This document shows positions 17,726 through 27,370 of a DNA stretch of 64,000 bases, piece after piece. The notes beneath the pieces were generated by a model. It was not told where the DNA came from. It was given only the letters and a program-made list of their open reading frames with translations, and searched no databases. Within the stretch, counting starts at the first letter, position 1. Each line of letters begins with the position of its first letter. The stretch is from Streptomyces anulatus. GTDB lineage: Bacteria; Actinomycetota; Actinomycetes; Streptomycetales; Streptomycetaceae. Location: positions 265,985-329,984 of the forward strand of contig NZ_BMVK01000009.1 in the NCBI RefSeq assembly GCF_014650675.1, in the 5' to 3' direction. The translations under genes and the position numbers were made by a program.

Positions 17726-18622
17726 TCAGTCGTTCGCCGTGGGGACGGCGGTGCCGGTGTCGGCCCAGCTGGCCAGGAGGCCGAGGGCTTCCCGCTCCCG
17801 GGAGTCCGGTTCGGGGGTGTAGAAGTTCAGGCGCAGGCCGGGGTCGGAGGGCAGTTCCATCGCCTCGTAGGGGAGCGCGAGGTCGCCGACGAGGGGGTGA
17901 TGGAGGTTCTTCACACCGGAGCGGTGGAATTTCACGTCGTGCCGGGCCCAGCGGCGTGCGAAGTCGTCGCTGCGCGTGGTCAGCTCGCCGATCAGGTCGG
18001 TCAGCGCCTTGTCGTGCGGCGAGCGACCGGTCTCGGTGCGCAGGAAGGCGACGGCGTCGTTGGCTCCCTTGTCCCAGTCGGTCCAGAAGTCCTTGCTTAC
18101 GGGGTCCAGGAACATGAAGCGGGCACTGTTGACCGGCCCGCGCTGCGCGAACAGCGGTGAGTCGTAGACCGGCGCGTACAGTGCCCGGCCCAGTGTGTTG
18201 GCGGCCAGGATGTCGAAGCGGGCGTTGCGGACGTAGGCCGGCACGTCGGTCATGGAGTCGAGCAGACGCATGATCGTCGGCCGGACCCGCGACGAGGTCG
18301 CCGCGGGCCGCCGTCCGGACGGTGAGGCCGCGCGGGCGAGGTCGTAGAGGTGAGTTCGCTCGGCCTCGTCAAGCTGCAGGGCATGTGCGAGGGCTTCGAG
18401 CACCGAGTCCGAGGCTCCGCCAAGGTTTCCGCGCTCCAGCCGGACATAGTAGTCCACGCTCACGCCCGCCAGCATGGCGACTTCCTCCCGGCGCAGCCCC
18501 GCGACGCGCCGCTGCCCCCCGTAGACCTGGAGCCCGGCCTGCTGCGGGGAGAGCCGTGCGCGGCGGGTGCTGAGGAACTCGCGCACCTCGGCGGCCACGT
18601 CCTTCTTGATGTTGTCGGCCAT
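17726..18622 (-). CDS. XRE-type regulator with MmyB-like ligand-binding domain
   Basis: 298 residues. HTH near 25-75 with GGQRRVAGLRREEVAMLAGVSVDYYVRLERGN; MmyB-like domain from about 110: AYVRNARFDILAANTLGRALYAPV, 'NSARFMFLDPVSKDFWTDWDKGANDAVAFLRTE', 'HDVKFHRSGVKNLHHPLVGDLALPYEAMEL'. Sister of the regulator at 11488 and same orientation as the operon at 12.4-17.6 kb, 143 bp upstream of it, so it probably controls that operon. The gap 17590-17725 holds a short aldo/keto-reductase-like scrap (GVNIVDTADV on the minus strand). Confidence 0.9.
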   Translation of the reverse strand: MADNIKKDVAAEVREFLSTRRARLSPQQAGLQVYGGQRRVAGLRREEVAMLAGVSVDYYVRLERGNLGGASDSVLEALAHALQLDEAERTHLYDLARAASPSGRRPAATSSRVRPTIMRLLDSMTDVPAYVRNARFDILAANTLGRALYAPVYDSPLFAQRGPVNSARFMFLDPVSKDFWTDWDKGANDAVAFLRTETGRSPHDKALTDLIGELTTRSDDFARRWARHDVKFHRSGVKNLHHPLVGDLALPYEAMELPSDPGLRLNFYTPEPDSREREALGLLASWADTGTAVPTAND

Positions 18623-19010
18623 GCTCAGATCCTGGTGTTGTCGTCGGCAGCGCCTGCGGCGGACAGCACTGTGCGGGGACCGGTACGGAGCGGGCTCGTC
18701 GCGGGCCGCACTCGCGCGCCGGTGAGCACGGCGTGCCCGGGACGGGACGCCGGTTCCGGATGAGCCGGGTACCTCGGCCCCCGAGCTGGCGTCGGCATCG
18801 GGTACTGCGGCACGACGGCCTCCTTCTGATCAGCCCGCATGTCCTGCGGCTTCTCCACGGTAGGTCCGTCCGAGCGGACCTGCGAGGTAGTGCCAGTACG
18901 CGGAAGAGCAGTGATTCCCACACCTGCCCCGACGTGCAGTTACCTGGGAAGGGCCAGAGACTGGCGGCCCGGGACCGGGCCCGAACCCGCAGCCGAATCG
19001 AAGGAACACC
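18623..19010. other. Divergent promoter region, no gene seen
   Basis: About 390 bp between the divergent regulator and MFS genes. No convincing ORF; no motif I can assign. GAAGGAACACC before GTG 19011 is the ribosome site of the transporter. Confidence 0.5.
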
Positions 19011-20360
19011 GTGCACGCAGCAGCCACCCGCGGGAGCGACGCCACCGGCCCGAACCGTTCCGGGATCCTCAATGCGCCGAGAGCCGCTGAGGGCACCACG
19101 TCATCCCCGCTGACGCGTCCTAACCCACGCGGGCCGGCTGGGGCTCCGGCCCGCCCGGCGCTGATCCTCACGATCATCTGCGTCAGCTATTTCATGGTCA
19201 TCCTCGACAATTCGATCGTGTTCACCGGGCTGCCGCAGATCCGCTCCGACATGGGATTCTCCGAGACCGGCCTGTCCTGGATCACCAACGCCTACGTCCT
19301 GGTCTTCGGCGGGCTGCTCCTGCTGGGGGCCCGGGCAGGTGACATGTTCGGCCACCGCAGGGTGTTCCTGTTCTCCCTGGTCGTCTTCTCCCTGACTTCG
19401 CTCCTGGTGGGCGCCGCGCAGACCCAGTGGTGGCTGATCGGTGCCCGTGCGCTCCAGGGCGTCGGCGCCGCCGTCCTGGCGCCCTCCGCGTTGTCCCTGC
19501 TCACGCGCAGTTTCGCCGAGGGCCGTGCCCGCACCCGGGCGATGGCCGCCTACAGCGCCGTCGCCGGCCTCGGCGCCGCGCTCGGCCTGGTCGTCGGAGG
19601 GCTGGCCGCGGACCTGCTCTCGTGGCGGGCCGGCTTCTTTCTCAACGTGCCGGTCGGCGTCCTGATGATGGTGATGGCCCTGCGGTTCCTGCCCGAGACC
19701 GACCGCCGGGGCGGCCGTTTCGATGTGCCCGGGGCGCTGCTCGCGACGCTCGGTTCTACCGCCCTCGTGCTCGGCATCGTCGACGCCGCCGACTTCGGCT
19801 GGACCGCTCCGGCCACCCTGGTACCGCTGGCAGCGGGCGTGGTGATGCTGGCGCTGTTCGTGCCGGTGGAGCGGCGGGCCGCACAGCCGATCGTGCCTCT
19901 ACGGCTGTTCGCCAGCCGGGAGCGCTCCGGCGCGTATGTCACCCGGATGCTCTACATGGGCGCGATGATCGGGTTCTTCTTCACCGCCCAGTTCGTGCAG
20001 AGCGTCTATCACTGGACGCCGCTGCAGGCCGGTCTCGCGTTCCTGCCGATGACGCTGGTCAATTTCGTCTTCGCCGTGCAGGTGCCCCGGCTTCTGGACC
20101 GGGTCGCACTGCCGCTGGTGCTCCTGTGCGGAGTCGTCCTGACCGCGGCCGGCATGGTGTGGCTGAGCCGTCTCGGTCTGCACACGCCCTACCTGACAGG
20201 TGTGGCACTGCCGATGGTGCTCATCGGCGCCGGCCAGGGCCTGGCTCTGGCTCCCATGACCTCCAGCGGCGTCGACGGCGTCGCGCCCGAGGACGCGGGG
20301 GCCGGCTCGGGACTGGTCAACACCGTGCACCAGATCGGCAGCGCGCTGGCACTGAGCTTC
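19011..20360 (+). pseudogene. MFS (DHA2/EmrB-type) exporter, C-terminus lost at a breakpoint
   Basis: GTG at 19011 follows AAGGA. About 40 residues of soluble N-terminus, then membrane segments of a 14-TM drug:proton antiporter: ILTIICVSYFMVILDNSIVFTGLP, LVFGGLLLLGARAGDMFGHRRVF (motif A), ALQGVGAAVLAPSALSLL, GLGAALGLVVGG (antiporter motif C region). Similarity runs to 'GSGLVNTVHQIGSALALSFSV' and stops at about 20360; the last TM segment(s) are missing. From there the same bases read, on the other strand, as the truncated primase-polymerase. The frame remains open for another 75 junk residues. Function is probably lost. Confidence 0.8.
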
Positions 20361-21262
20361 TCGGTGAAGGCAGCGCCTTCCGGGACTGTCCCGCAACGGG
20401 CGACCTCGTCGAGAAGGGGTTCCAGGACCCGATGTGCGGCTTGCGGGCTCCGAGGGGCGCGGGCGCGAGGGGCGGGAGTCGGCCGGGGTTGCTGCGGGGT
20501 GACGACGTGTCCGGTGCGGGAGAGTTCGTTCGCGAGCCAGGCGGGGAGTGGAGCCGGCTGCCGGACATCTCCGAGGGGCTCGTAGGTTCCCTGGCGGGTA
20601 CGGGTGGTGGGGGCCACGATGTAGCCGCCCTCGGCTCGCACGTCGACCTGCCAGGCGAGAGCGACCTTCGGGCTGGAGCCGGCGGAGGACCGGTACCGGA
20701 CCCCGCCAGTGGGGAGCCGGTACCAGATGTGGAGGCCGCCAGAGGGGGTGCTCACCCGCAGCGTAGTGGTGTCCTGGGTGGGGTCGGCTTGCTGACGGTA
20801 GGCGGCCAGGAGTGCCATGGTGTCGAAGCCGGAAGCGAGACCGTCAAGGTCGACCGAGTCGTGGATCTGGATTCCCGGGAGGAGACGGCTTCGGTCGGGG
20901 ACGGGCGCGCTGTGGGCGTCGATGTCGATCACGATGAGGTTGGCTGGTCCGCAGGCGACCCCGACTCCGGCGTCGGGGCTGGTGGTCCACCAGCTGTCGA
21001 TGTTCCGCGGGTCGGTGGTGCCGGCGTGGAAGCCGTGGCACGGGCGTCCTGCCCCGGGGCAGGGGCATGTCCGGGGGTCGTGGTGCTGGGCCCTGCAGGC
21101 GGGGCAGTTCGCTTGAGGAGTCTTCCTCCCCGGAGCCAGTGGGTGCACTGGCCATCCGTTTCCTGCGCACCAGCGGGCCAGCACGAGTGAGGACACGGCC
21201 TTGCCGGGAGGGCCCGCGGGGGGCGTCTCGTCTCGGCGGCGCACGTAGTTGTCCTCGTTCAT
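20361..21262 (-). pseudogene. Bifunctional DNA primase/polymerase of an integrative element, C-terminus lost
   Basis: ATG at 21262. Prim-Pol domain in the first ~200 residues: RWCAGNGWPVHPLAPGRKTPQANCPAC, a CHGFHAGTTDP segment, GVGVACGPANLIVIDIDAHS (catalytic D-x-D), STPSGGLHIWYRLP (His), GGYIVAPTT. A linker then leads into PQAAHRVLEPLLDEVARCG and AAFTEKL, where normal proteins go on for another 80 or so residues; here the sequence breaks at about 20360 into the MFS gene. Such proteins are replication initiators of actinomycete integrative and conjugative elements (pSAM2-like). A repeat array lies directly upstream. Confidence 0.8.
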
Positions 21263-21335
21263 CAGGTCACAGGGCTTTGACCCCTGCTGCCCATGGGTTG
21301 AAACCTGCTGGTCAGCTGCTTGCCGTGCCGGCAGT

Positions 21336-21784
21336 AGGGACTGAAGGGACTGTCTTTCCGAATGAGTGTAGAGCTCGGCTCCTGGAATAGGTGGGGGAAC
21401 TCCCCCGCGAGTCGCTATCGAACTTCTCAGTCCCTTCAGTCCCTTCACACTTCCCGCTCTTCAGGAGGGGCGAAGGGCCGTTCGATCCGGCCTGGTCGAC
21501 GGCGGCAGGGCCTCACGTGAGGGCGTCAAGGTTCGGTCCCTGCGTTCAGTCCCTGTGTGTTCTTGCAGGTCAGAGCGCATCCGCATCCCTGAACAGGGAC
21601 TGAAGGGACTCAAGTTCCTAATTATCAGCCAGCAGGGGGAACGATGTAGACAGGATTCACGCGCCTGCATACGCGCGCTCACGTAGTCGCACGATAACCC
21701 TCAACTTGAGTCCCTTCAGTCCCTGTTCAGGGGGCTACATGGTGCCTGACCTGCTCTTTTACGGAGGGACTGAACGTAGGGACT
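21336..21784. repeat. Iteron-like array: six paired AGGGACT repeats
   Basis: Six units each holding two copies of AGGGACT (or its complement AGTCCCT): 21336-21351 and 21595-21610 read AGGGACTGAAGGGACT; 21429-21444 and 21709-21724 read the complement; 21535-21554 and 21765-21784 are variants with longer spacers. Orientation alternates, so neighbouring units form large inverted repeats. The array lies just upstream of the primase-polymerase start at 21262. It could be a replication origin or an operator region of the element; both are inferred. Confidence 0.75.
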
Positions 21785-21854
21785 GAACCGTGGAGTTCCT
21801 TGCCTTCGGGATCTCCTTGGCCTGGAAGAGCTGATCCTCGTCGACGGCTAAGGC

Positions 21855-21975
21855 CTCCCGCTCTCGCTGTCCCTGACCGGCGGAAACCGTAACGACGTCA
21901 CGCAGCTGATGCCCCTGCTCGCCAAGATCCAGTCGGTCCCAGGACTCGTGGGACGTCACGTTTACGGCCTGAGGA
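21855..21975 (+). pseudogene. IS5-family transposase, internal fragment
   Basis: Reads PLSLSLTGGNRNDVTQLMPLLAKIQSVPGLVGR on the plus strand, the stretch of IS5-type transposases after the first catalytic Asp. The same stretch appears at 54540-54640. No start, no other catalytic part. Confidence 0.6.
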
Positions 21976-22167
21976 GGAAGCCCGCGAAGGCTCGTCGGAG
22001 TTTAAGGGCGGGCTCCGGAGCTGGAGACGGACCCGACGCTCGCGCTAGACGCCGTTGCGGCCGCTGACGAGGCTGCCAAGCAGGCCGCCGCAGCAGCGGC
22101 CGTCTCCGGCAGATGCATTGGGCGCTGGGAGGGGCCAGAGGAAGCTGGCGCGCCTTCCGTACCCAGG
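21976..22167. other. No gene recognised
   Basis: Short stretch between IS debris and the AfsR-like gene end, with a plus-strand frame rich in Ala (AADEAAKQAAAAAAVSG-like). Nothing assignable. Confidence 0.4.
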
Positions 22168-25100
22168 TCAGGGAGGTGGGTCCTTCAGATGCTGCTCCGG
22201 GGCCAGTGTGCTGCCCCGCTCGAACTCGGCCTGATAGCGGGCCTCGTCCAGCGCAGCCCTGACCCGGGTGGTGATGCGGTCCACGTCGAAGCGCTCGCCG
22301 CCCCGCAGGGGCGCCTGGACCGACTGCCTGGCCGCCGTGGCCGCCCCGAGGAGGCGGGCCGCGTGCTCGGAGTGACCGGCCAGCGACTGGGCCCCGGCCA
22401 GGCCCTCCAGGGCCAGCGCCACCGCCCGCGGGTTCCCGGTGCCGCGGGCGGCGGCGTGGGCGTCCAGTTGCAGAGCCAGGGCGGCCGGGGCGTCGCCCCG
22501 GGCCTCCGCGACGAAGCCCAGCTCGGCCAGGATCACCGAGGGCCTGGCCGGCTCGTAACTCATCTGGCGGTGCAGGTCGAGCACCCGGGTCAGATGCCGC
22601 TCGGCCGCGTCGAGGTCTCCAGCCCGGCGCGCCCCGAGGGCGAGGCCGATCTCGGCGTACTGCTCCCCGAAGCTGTCCGACTGCCCGGCGGCGAGCCGTG
22701 CCGCGCGCTCATGGAACTCCTTGGCCCGAGGCAGGTCCCCGGTCAGCAGCGCGACCCGACCGAGGCCTGAGAGCTGGAAAGACGCCTGCGGCCAGAGCCC
22801 CAGGTCCTCCGCCATCCGCAGGCCCTCCCGGTACAGCCGTCCGGCCCGCTGGTAGTCGCCCACGGTTTCGGCCAGCGTCCCGAGCGGCACCGATGCCTGG
22901 AGCTGCCCCCACTGGTCGCCCAGCTCACGGAAGAGCGCGAGGCTCTGCTCGCCGTCCCGCCGCAACGTGTTGAGGTCGCCCCGCTGATTCGCGTGGAAGG
23001 TCCGGCTGCCCAGGGCAGCCGCCATACCCCAGCGGTCGCCGAGCGACCGGAAGGTGGCCAGGGCCCGGTGGACCAGCTCCTCGCTCGGCCCCACGTCGCC
23101 GATCCCGTAGAGGCTGGACCCGAGGAACCACTGGGCCCGCGCCCGCCCGCCCGGATCGGCCAGCTCCTCGTAGGGTCGCAGCGCAGTGCGGTACTCCGCC
23201 AGCGGGTCGGCGACGCCGCCGAGCACCAGCTTGAAGCCGCCCAGCAGGGCCGTGGCCTTGGCCACCGCGGTCGGCGCCGCCCCACCGAGGGACAGCGCCA
23301 CGGTCAGGGACCGCTTCGCCTCGTTGCTCCGGCCGCGCAGGTACCAGTACCAGCTGAGGGCGTTGGCGAGACGCAGCGCGCAGTCGGCGTTGCCGAGCTG
23401 CGCCGCGTAGTCGAACGCGGTCCGCAGATTCGCGGTTTCGGCGTCCAGGCGATGCAGCCACTGCCGCTGGCCGTGGCCCCGCAGATGCGGCTCGGCGCGC
23501 TCGGCGAGACCGGTGTAGTAGTCGCAGTGCCTGCGCCGGAGGTCCTCGAACTCGCCCTTCTCCACGAGGCGTTCGACGCAGTATGCGGTGACCGATTCGA
23601 GCAGCTGGTATCGGGGCCCGTCCGTCCCGTCGGTCATGACCACCAGCGACCAGTCCACCAGCCGGGCGACGACGTCGAGCACCTCCGTACGGTCCAGGTC
23701 GTCCGCCGCGCAGATCTCCTCGGCGGCGTCGAGGGTGCAGCCGTCGGCGTGTACGGCCAGCCGCCCGAGCACCACTCGTTCCTGGTCGCCGAGCAGTTCC
23801 CAACTCCAGTCGATCACGGCCCTCAGGGTGCGCTGCCGCGCCGGGGCGCTGCGCGCGCCCACCGCGAGCAGGTGGAACCGGTCGTCCAGGCGGGCCGCCA
23901 GCTCACGTACCCCCAACGCCCGCACCCGGGTAGCGGCCATCTCCAGGGCCAGCGGAATGCCGTCGAGGCGCCGGCAGATCGAGACAACCGCCTCGACGTT
24001 GCTCGCGGCGAGTACGAAATTCGGGGCCGCCGCGGTCGCCCGTGCCACAAACAGCTCCACCGCGCTGTACCGGCGTACGGACTCGGGGTCGAGCCCCGCC
24101 GCGGGCTCGGGCCCTCGCAGCGGCGGCACCTCCTGGAGGTATTCACCGGTGATACCCAGGGGCACCTGACTGGTGGCAATGATCCTCAAGGCGGGCGCGG
24201 CCTTGAGGAGTTGGTCGGTCAGCTCGGCGACCGGGCCGACCACATGCTCGCAGTTGTCGAACACCAACAGGGCTGGCCGCTCGCCCAGCGCCTGGGCGAC
24301 ACGAACGGTCATTGAGGGCGCCGCGCCCCCGGACCCCGGTCCCGGTCCCGAGGCCGTGTCGTCCCGGACTCGGAGAACCGACCCGAGCAACTCGTGTACC
24401 GCGACCTGCGCGGCGGCGGCACCTTTCCCCCGGTCGGCGCTCGACGGGGAGGGGTCGAGCGCACCGAACTCGACCAGCCGTACGCCGCCGGGGAACTCGG
24501 CTCCGACCTGCGCGGCGGTCGAGAGAGCCAGCTGCGTCTTGCCCACCCCGCCCGGACCGATGAGCGTGACCAACCTGTTCGCGCCCAGCAGCTCCCGGAG
24601 CTCGCCGAGCGCCTCGGACCTGCCGATCAAGCCGGTGAGGGAGGCCGGCAGATTCGTCGGCGGGCTGGCCGCGGCAGTGTCGGGTTCGGGGGCGGCAGTC
24701 AGCGCCGCGTCCTGGGTGAGGATCGACTGGTGCAGGGCCGTCAGCTCGGGGCTGGGGTCCAGACCCAGGTTTTCGGCCAGGTGTCCACGCAGGTCGGCGT
24801 AGCTGCTGAGGGCCGCGCTCTGCCGGCCCGCACGGTAGAGCGCCCGCACATGAGCGGCGCGCAGCCGTTCCCTAAGGGGGTGCAGGTCCACCACATCACC
24901 GAGTTCGTCGGCCACCAGCGCGTGTTCACCGAGGTTCAGACGGGCCTCGGCCTGCTCCTCCAGCGCGGTCAGCCGCTGCTCCTCCAGCCGGTCCCGCGCG
25001 GGCCGGGTGAACTCTTCGTCGGCGAAGTCGGCGAAGGCGGGCCCCCGCCACAACGCCAGCGCGTCTGCCAGCAGGGCGGCGCGCACCCGGGAGTCCTCGG

Positions 25101-25446
25101 TCGCCCGCGACCGTGTCATCAGGTCGCGGAACCGGTCCGCGTCCACCGCGTCGGCGCCCGCCCGCAGCTGGTATCCCGGCGAATGGGACACCACGAGGTC
25201 CCGGCCGCCCGGCTCGGCGTCCTCAAGCGCCCGCCGCAGCTGCCACACCTTGTGCTGGAGCGCGCCTGCCGGGTTGTTGGACGGCCTCGTGGTCCATAGG
25301 TCATCGATCAGCCTGTCCGCGGAGACCGCTCGTCCCTGGTGGGCCAGAAGGCAGGCCAGCAGAGCGCGGACTTTGAGCTCCGGGATCCGGACTGGTCGTC
25401 CGTCCCCCGTCCACACCGCTAACGAACCGAGAACCCCGAAATTCAT
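22168..25446 (-). CDS. AfsR/SARP-family regulator with NB-ARC and TPR regions
   Basis: 1092 residues. Order: OmpR-type winged helix (about 1-90, MNFGVLGSLAVWTGDGRPV...LPALKVRALL-like), BTAD (about 95-245, ending GLDPSPELTALHQSIL), NB-ARC ATPase (about 270-560) with P-loop GPGGVGKTQ, LLVFDNCEH (Walker B) and IIATSQVPLGI, then helical repeats (about 600-1050) of the TPR type such as 'ADPLAEYRTALRPYEELAD'. This is the large AfsR-like architecture: pathway-specific or pleiotropic activator of secondary metabolism whose DNA binding is gated by ATP and the repeats. Neighbours are exporters and an FMN reductase; no biosynthetic core is adjacent, so targets may be elsewhere. Stand-alone promoter at 25450. 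Confidence 0.9.
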   Translation of the reverse strand: MNFGVLGSLAVWTGDGRPVRIPELKVRALLACLLAHQGRAVSADRLIDDLWTTRPSNNPAGALQHKVWQLRRALEDAEPGGRDLVVSHSPGYQLRAGADAVDADRFRDLMTRSRATEDSRVRAALLADALALWRGPAFADFADEEFTRPARDRLEEQRLTALEEQAEARLNLGEHALVADELGDVVDLHPLRERLRAAHVRALYRAGRQSAALSSYADLRGHLAENLGLDPSPELTALHQSILTQDAALTAAPEPDTAAASPPTNLPASLTGLIGRSEALGELRELLGANRLVTLIGPGGVGKTQLALSTAAQVGAEFPGGVRLVEFGALDPSPSSADRGKGAAAAQVAVHELLGSVLRVRDDTASGPGPGSGGAAPSMTVRVAQALGERPALLVFDNCEHVVGPVAELTDQLLKAAPALRIIATSQVPLGITGEYLQEVPPLRGPEPAAGLDPESVRRYSAVELFVARATAAAPNFVLAASNVEAVVSICRRLDGIPLALEMAATRVRALGVRELAARLDDRFHLLAVGARSAPARQRTLRAVIDWSWELLGDQERVVLGRLAVHADGCTLDAAEEICAADDLDRTEVLDVVARLVDWSLVVMTDGTDGPRYQLLESVTAYCVERLVEKGEFEDLRRRHCDYYTGLAERAEPHLRGHGQRQWLHRLDAETANLRTAFDYAAQLGNADCALRLANALSWYWYLRGRSNEAKRSLTVALSLGGAAPTAVAKATALLGGFKLVLGGVADPLAEYRTALRPYEELADPGGRARAQWFLGSSLYGIGDVGPSEELVHRALATFRSLGDRWGMAAALGSRTFHANQRGDLNTLRRDGEQSLALFRELGDQWGQLQASVPLGTLAETVGDYQRAGRLYREGLRMAEDLGLWPQASFQLSGLGRVALLTGDLPRAKEFHERAARLAAGQSDSFGEQYAEIGLALGARRAGDLDAAERHLTRVLDLHRQMSYEPARPSVILAELGFVAEARGDAPAALALQLDAHAAARGTGNPRAVALALEGLAGAQSLAGHSEHAARLLGAATAARQSVQAPLRGGERFDVDRITTRVRAALDEARYQAEFERGSTLAPEQHLKDPPP

Positions 25447-25683
25447 GTGATCACGCTAACCCAGCGCAGAGGGCAAGGACAGGACGATAGTGGTCCGGCG
25501 GGCGGCCGGGCCCGGCCCGTGAGCGCCGGCGCTCGGTGCCGCCGAGGTGCCGCTGGCAAGGGGCCGAGCCCGCGGCGGACCGCGTGGAATGTACGGGAGG
25601 ACGCCGGCCCGGGCCGTGGAGTCCTGGGCCGGTGTTCTCCCTCTGGTTCCCGGTGCCTGATTACCCGTTCCCGCCGGAGGGGC

Positions 25684-27270
25684 TCAGGTGGTCGAGAGCG
25701 AGTCCTCGCCCTTTTCCTCCCGCTCCTTCGGAGCGTTGCCGGACGGGACGGCCCCGCGGCTCTTGCGCAGCAGCGTGAACGCGAACGTCGCGCTGATCGC
25801 GGTGACGACGGCGCACGCGATGCCGATCGCGTTCAGCCCGCTGGCGTAGGCGTCCGATGCGGCAGCCAGCAGGCTGTCGGCGGCATCGGACGGCAGTTCG
25901 CGAGCTGCCTTGAGCGCGCCCTCCATGCTCCCCTCGGCGGAGTCGGCCGCGCCGGACGGTGTGCCGTCGGGCACGTCGAGCGAGCTGCGGTAGACCGCGG
26001 TGCCCAGGCTGCCGAGCGTGGCGATGCCGAGTGCGGTGCCCAGATCACCGCTGATGGAGGAGAGCGCCGCCGCGGAGCCGCCCCGCTCCGGCGGGACCGA
26101 CCCGACGACCAGGTTGGTGCCGAGCGCCCCGAAGGTGCCGACGCCGATGAAAGTGATCACGAAGCCGGTGATCAGCAGCGGCATCCCACCGACAGGGCCG
26201 ACGAAGATGAGGAGCACGTAACCGATCATGCCGATCAGCAGGCTCACCCCGATGACGGTGCTGAGAGGGTGCTGCTTGGCGAAGATCGGCGCCAGCTGCG
26301 CCGCGAGGATCGACGCGATGGCCGCGGGCACCATCCACAGGCCCGCTTCCAGCGGCGAATAGCCCTCCACCATCTGGACGAACCCGGTGATGAACAGGTA
26401 GCCGCCGCCGGTGCCCAGCATGGAGACCATGAGGATCAGCAGTGCGGCGGTGAACGCGCCGATCTTGAAGAGCTTCAGGTCCAGCAGCGGATCGTCGAGC
26501 TTGCCCTGACGCGACAGGAACACCGCGCCGACCGCCAGGCCGAGGACGATCGAGAGGACCGGCACCAGCTCGACGCCATAACGCGCGAGCTCCTTCAGCC
26601 CGTAGATGATCGCCAGGATCGACACCAGCGACAGCAGGACGCTGAGCAGGTCGATCTTGCCGGCGTTGGGGTTCTTGTACTCCGGCAGGACAAAGGGAGC
26701 GACGATCAGCAGCACCACCATGACGGGCACCCCGATGAGGAACACCGAGCCCCACCAGAAGTACTCCAGCATCGCGCCGCCGACGACCGGCCCGAGCGCG
26801 GTGCCGCCCATGAAGCAACTGGCCCACACCGCGATGGCGCGACCACGCTGGTACGGGTCCTCGAACATGTTGCTGATGAGGGCGAGGGTGGACGGCATCA
26901 GGGTGGCGGCGGCGATGCCGAGCAGGGCGCGGGTGGCGATCAGACCTTCCGCGCTGGTGGAGTAGGCGGCGGCGATCGAGGTGATGCCGACGGCCGTCGC
27001 ACCAATCAGCAGCAGCTTGCGGCGGCCGATCCGGTCGCCCAGCGTGCCCATGGTGATCAGGAAGCCGGCGATCAGGAAGCCGTATATGTCCATGATCCAC
27101 AGCGTCTGGGTACCGGTGGGGTTCAGACCCTCGGCGAGGTGGGGCAGGGCCAGGTACAACACGCTCTGGTCGAGGGAGATCAGCAGGGTGGGCAGGGCCA
27201 GCACCGCCAGTCCCACCCACTCCCGCGTCCCGGCCTTCCGGACCGGGGCCTCGGGGGCATTCGATGACAT
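25684..27270 (-). CDS. MFS (DHA2/EmrB-QacA) multidrug exporter
   Basis: 528 residues with about 14 predicted TM segments. Key motifs: LDQSVLYLALPHLAEGL in TM1, GFLITMGTLGDRIGRRKLLLIG (motif A), ATRALLGIAAATLMPSTLALISNMF, GTALGPVVGGAMLEYFWWGSVFLI (motif C). A 60-residue extracytosolic loop (SLDVPDGTPSGAADSAEGSMEGALKAA) precedes the last TM, and the C-tail is charged. Exports drugs or endogenous metabolites with proton uptake. Lies between the AfsR-like gene and the FMN reductase, all on the minus strand, with a 100-bp gap upstream. Confidence 0.9.
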   Translation of the reverse strand: MSSNAPEAPVRKAGTREWVGLAVLALPTLLISLDQSVLYLALPHLAEGLNPTGTQTLWIMDIYGFLIAGFLITMGTLGDRIGRRKLLLIGATAVGITSIAAAYSTSAEGLIATRALLGIAAATLMPSTLALISNMFEDPYQRGRAIAVWASCFMGGTALGPVVGGAMLEYFWWGSVFLIGVPVMVVLLIVAPFVLPEYKNPNAGKIDLLSVLLSLVSILAIIYGLKELARYGVELVPVLSIVLGLAVGAVFLSRQGKLDDPLLDLKLFKIGAFTAALLILMVSMLGTGGGYLFITGFVQMVEGYSPLEAGLWMVPAAIASILAAQLAPIFAKQHPLSTVIGVSLLIGMIGYVLLIFVGPVGGMPLLITGFVITFIGVGTFGALGTNLVVGSVPPERGGSAAALSSISGDLGTALGIATLGSLGTAVYRSSLDVPDGTPSGAADSAEGSMEGALKAARELPSDAADSLLAAASDAYASGLNAIGIACAVVTAISATFAFTLLRKSRGAVPSGNAPKEREEKGEDSLSTT

Positions 27271-27370
27271 GGCATTCCTTTCCTGGGCCTGGTACGTGAT
27301 CAGGCGTCGTTGCGTACGTGTATGGCCGCGGGGTCCAGGGCGTGCCCGGCGGATCAGGACCGGACACGCC

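Noticed and set aside
21336..21784. AGGGACT array considered as CRISPR
   Set aside because: Repeat cores are 16 bp, orientation alternates and spacing is uneven; no cas genes.
22993..24315. Long plus-strand ORF inside the AfsR-like gene
   Set aside because: Antisense shadow of a full-length, domain-complete regulator.
25447..27267. 606-residue plus-strand ORF opposite the MFS exporter
   Set aside because: Rich in Asp/Gln/His/Arg with no domain; complement of a clear 14-TM transporter.
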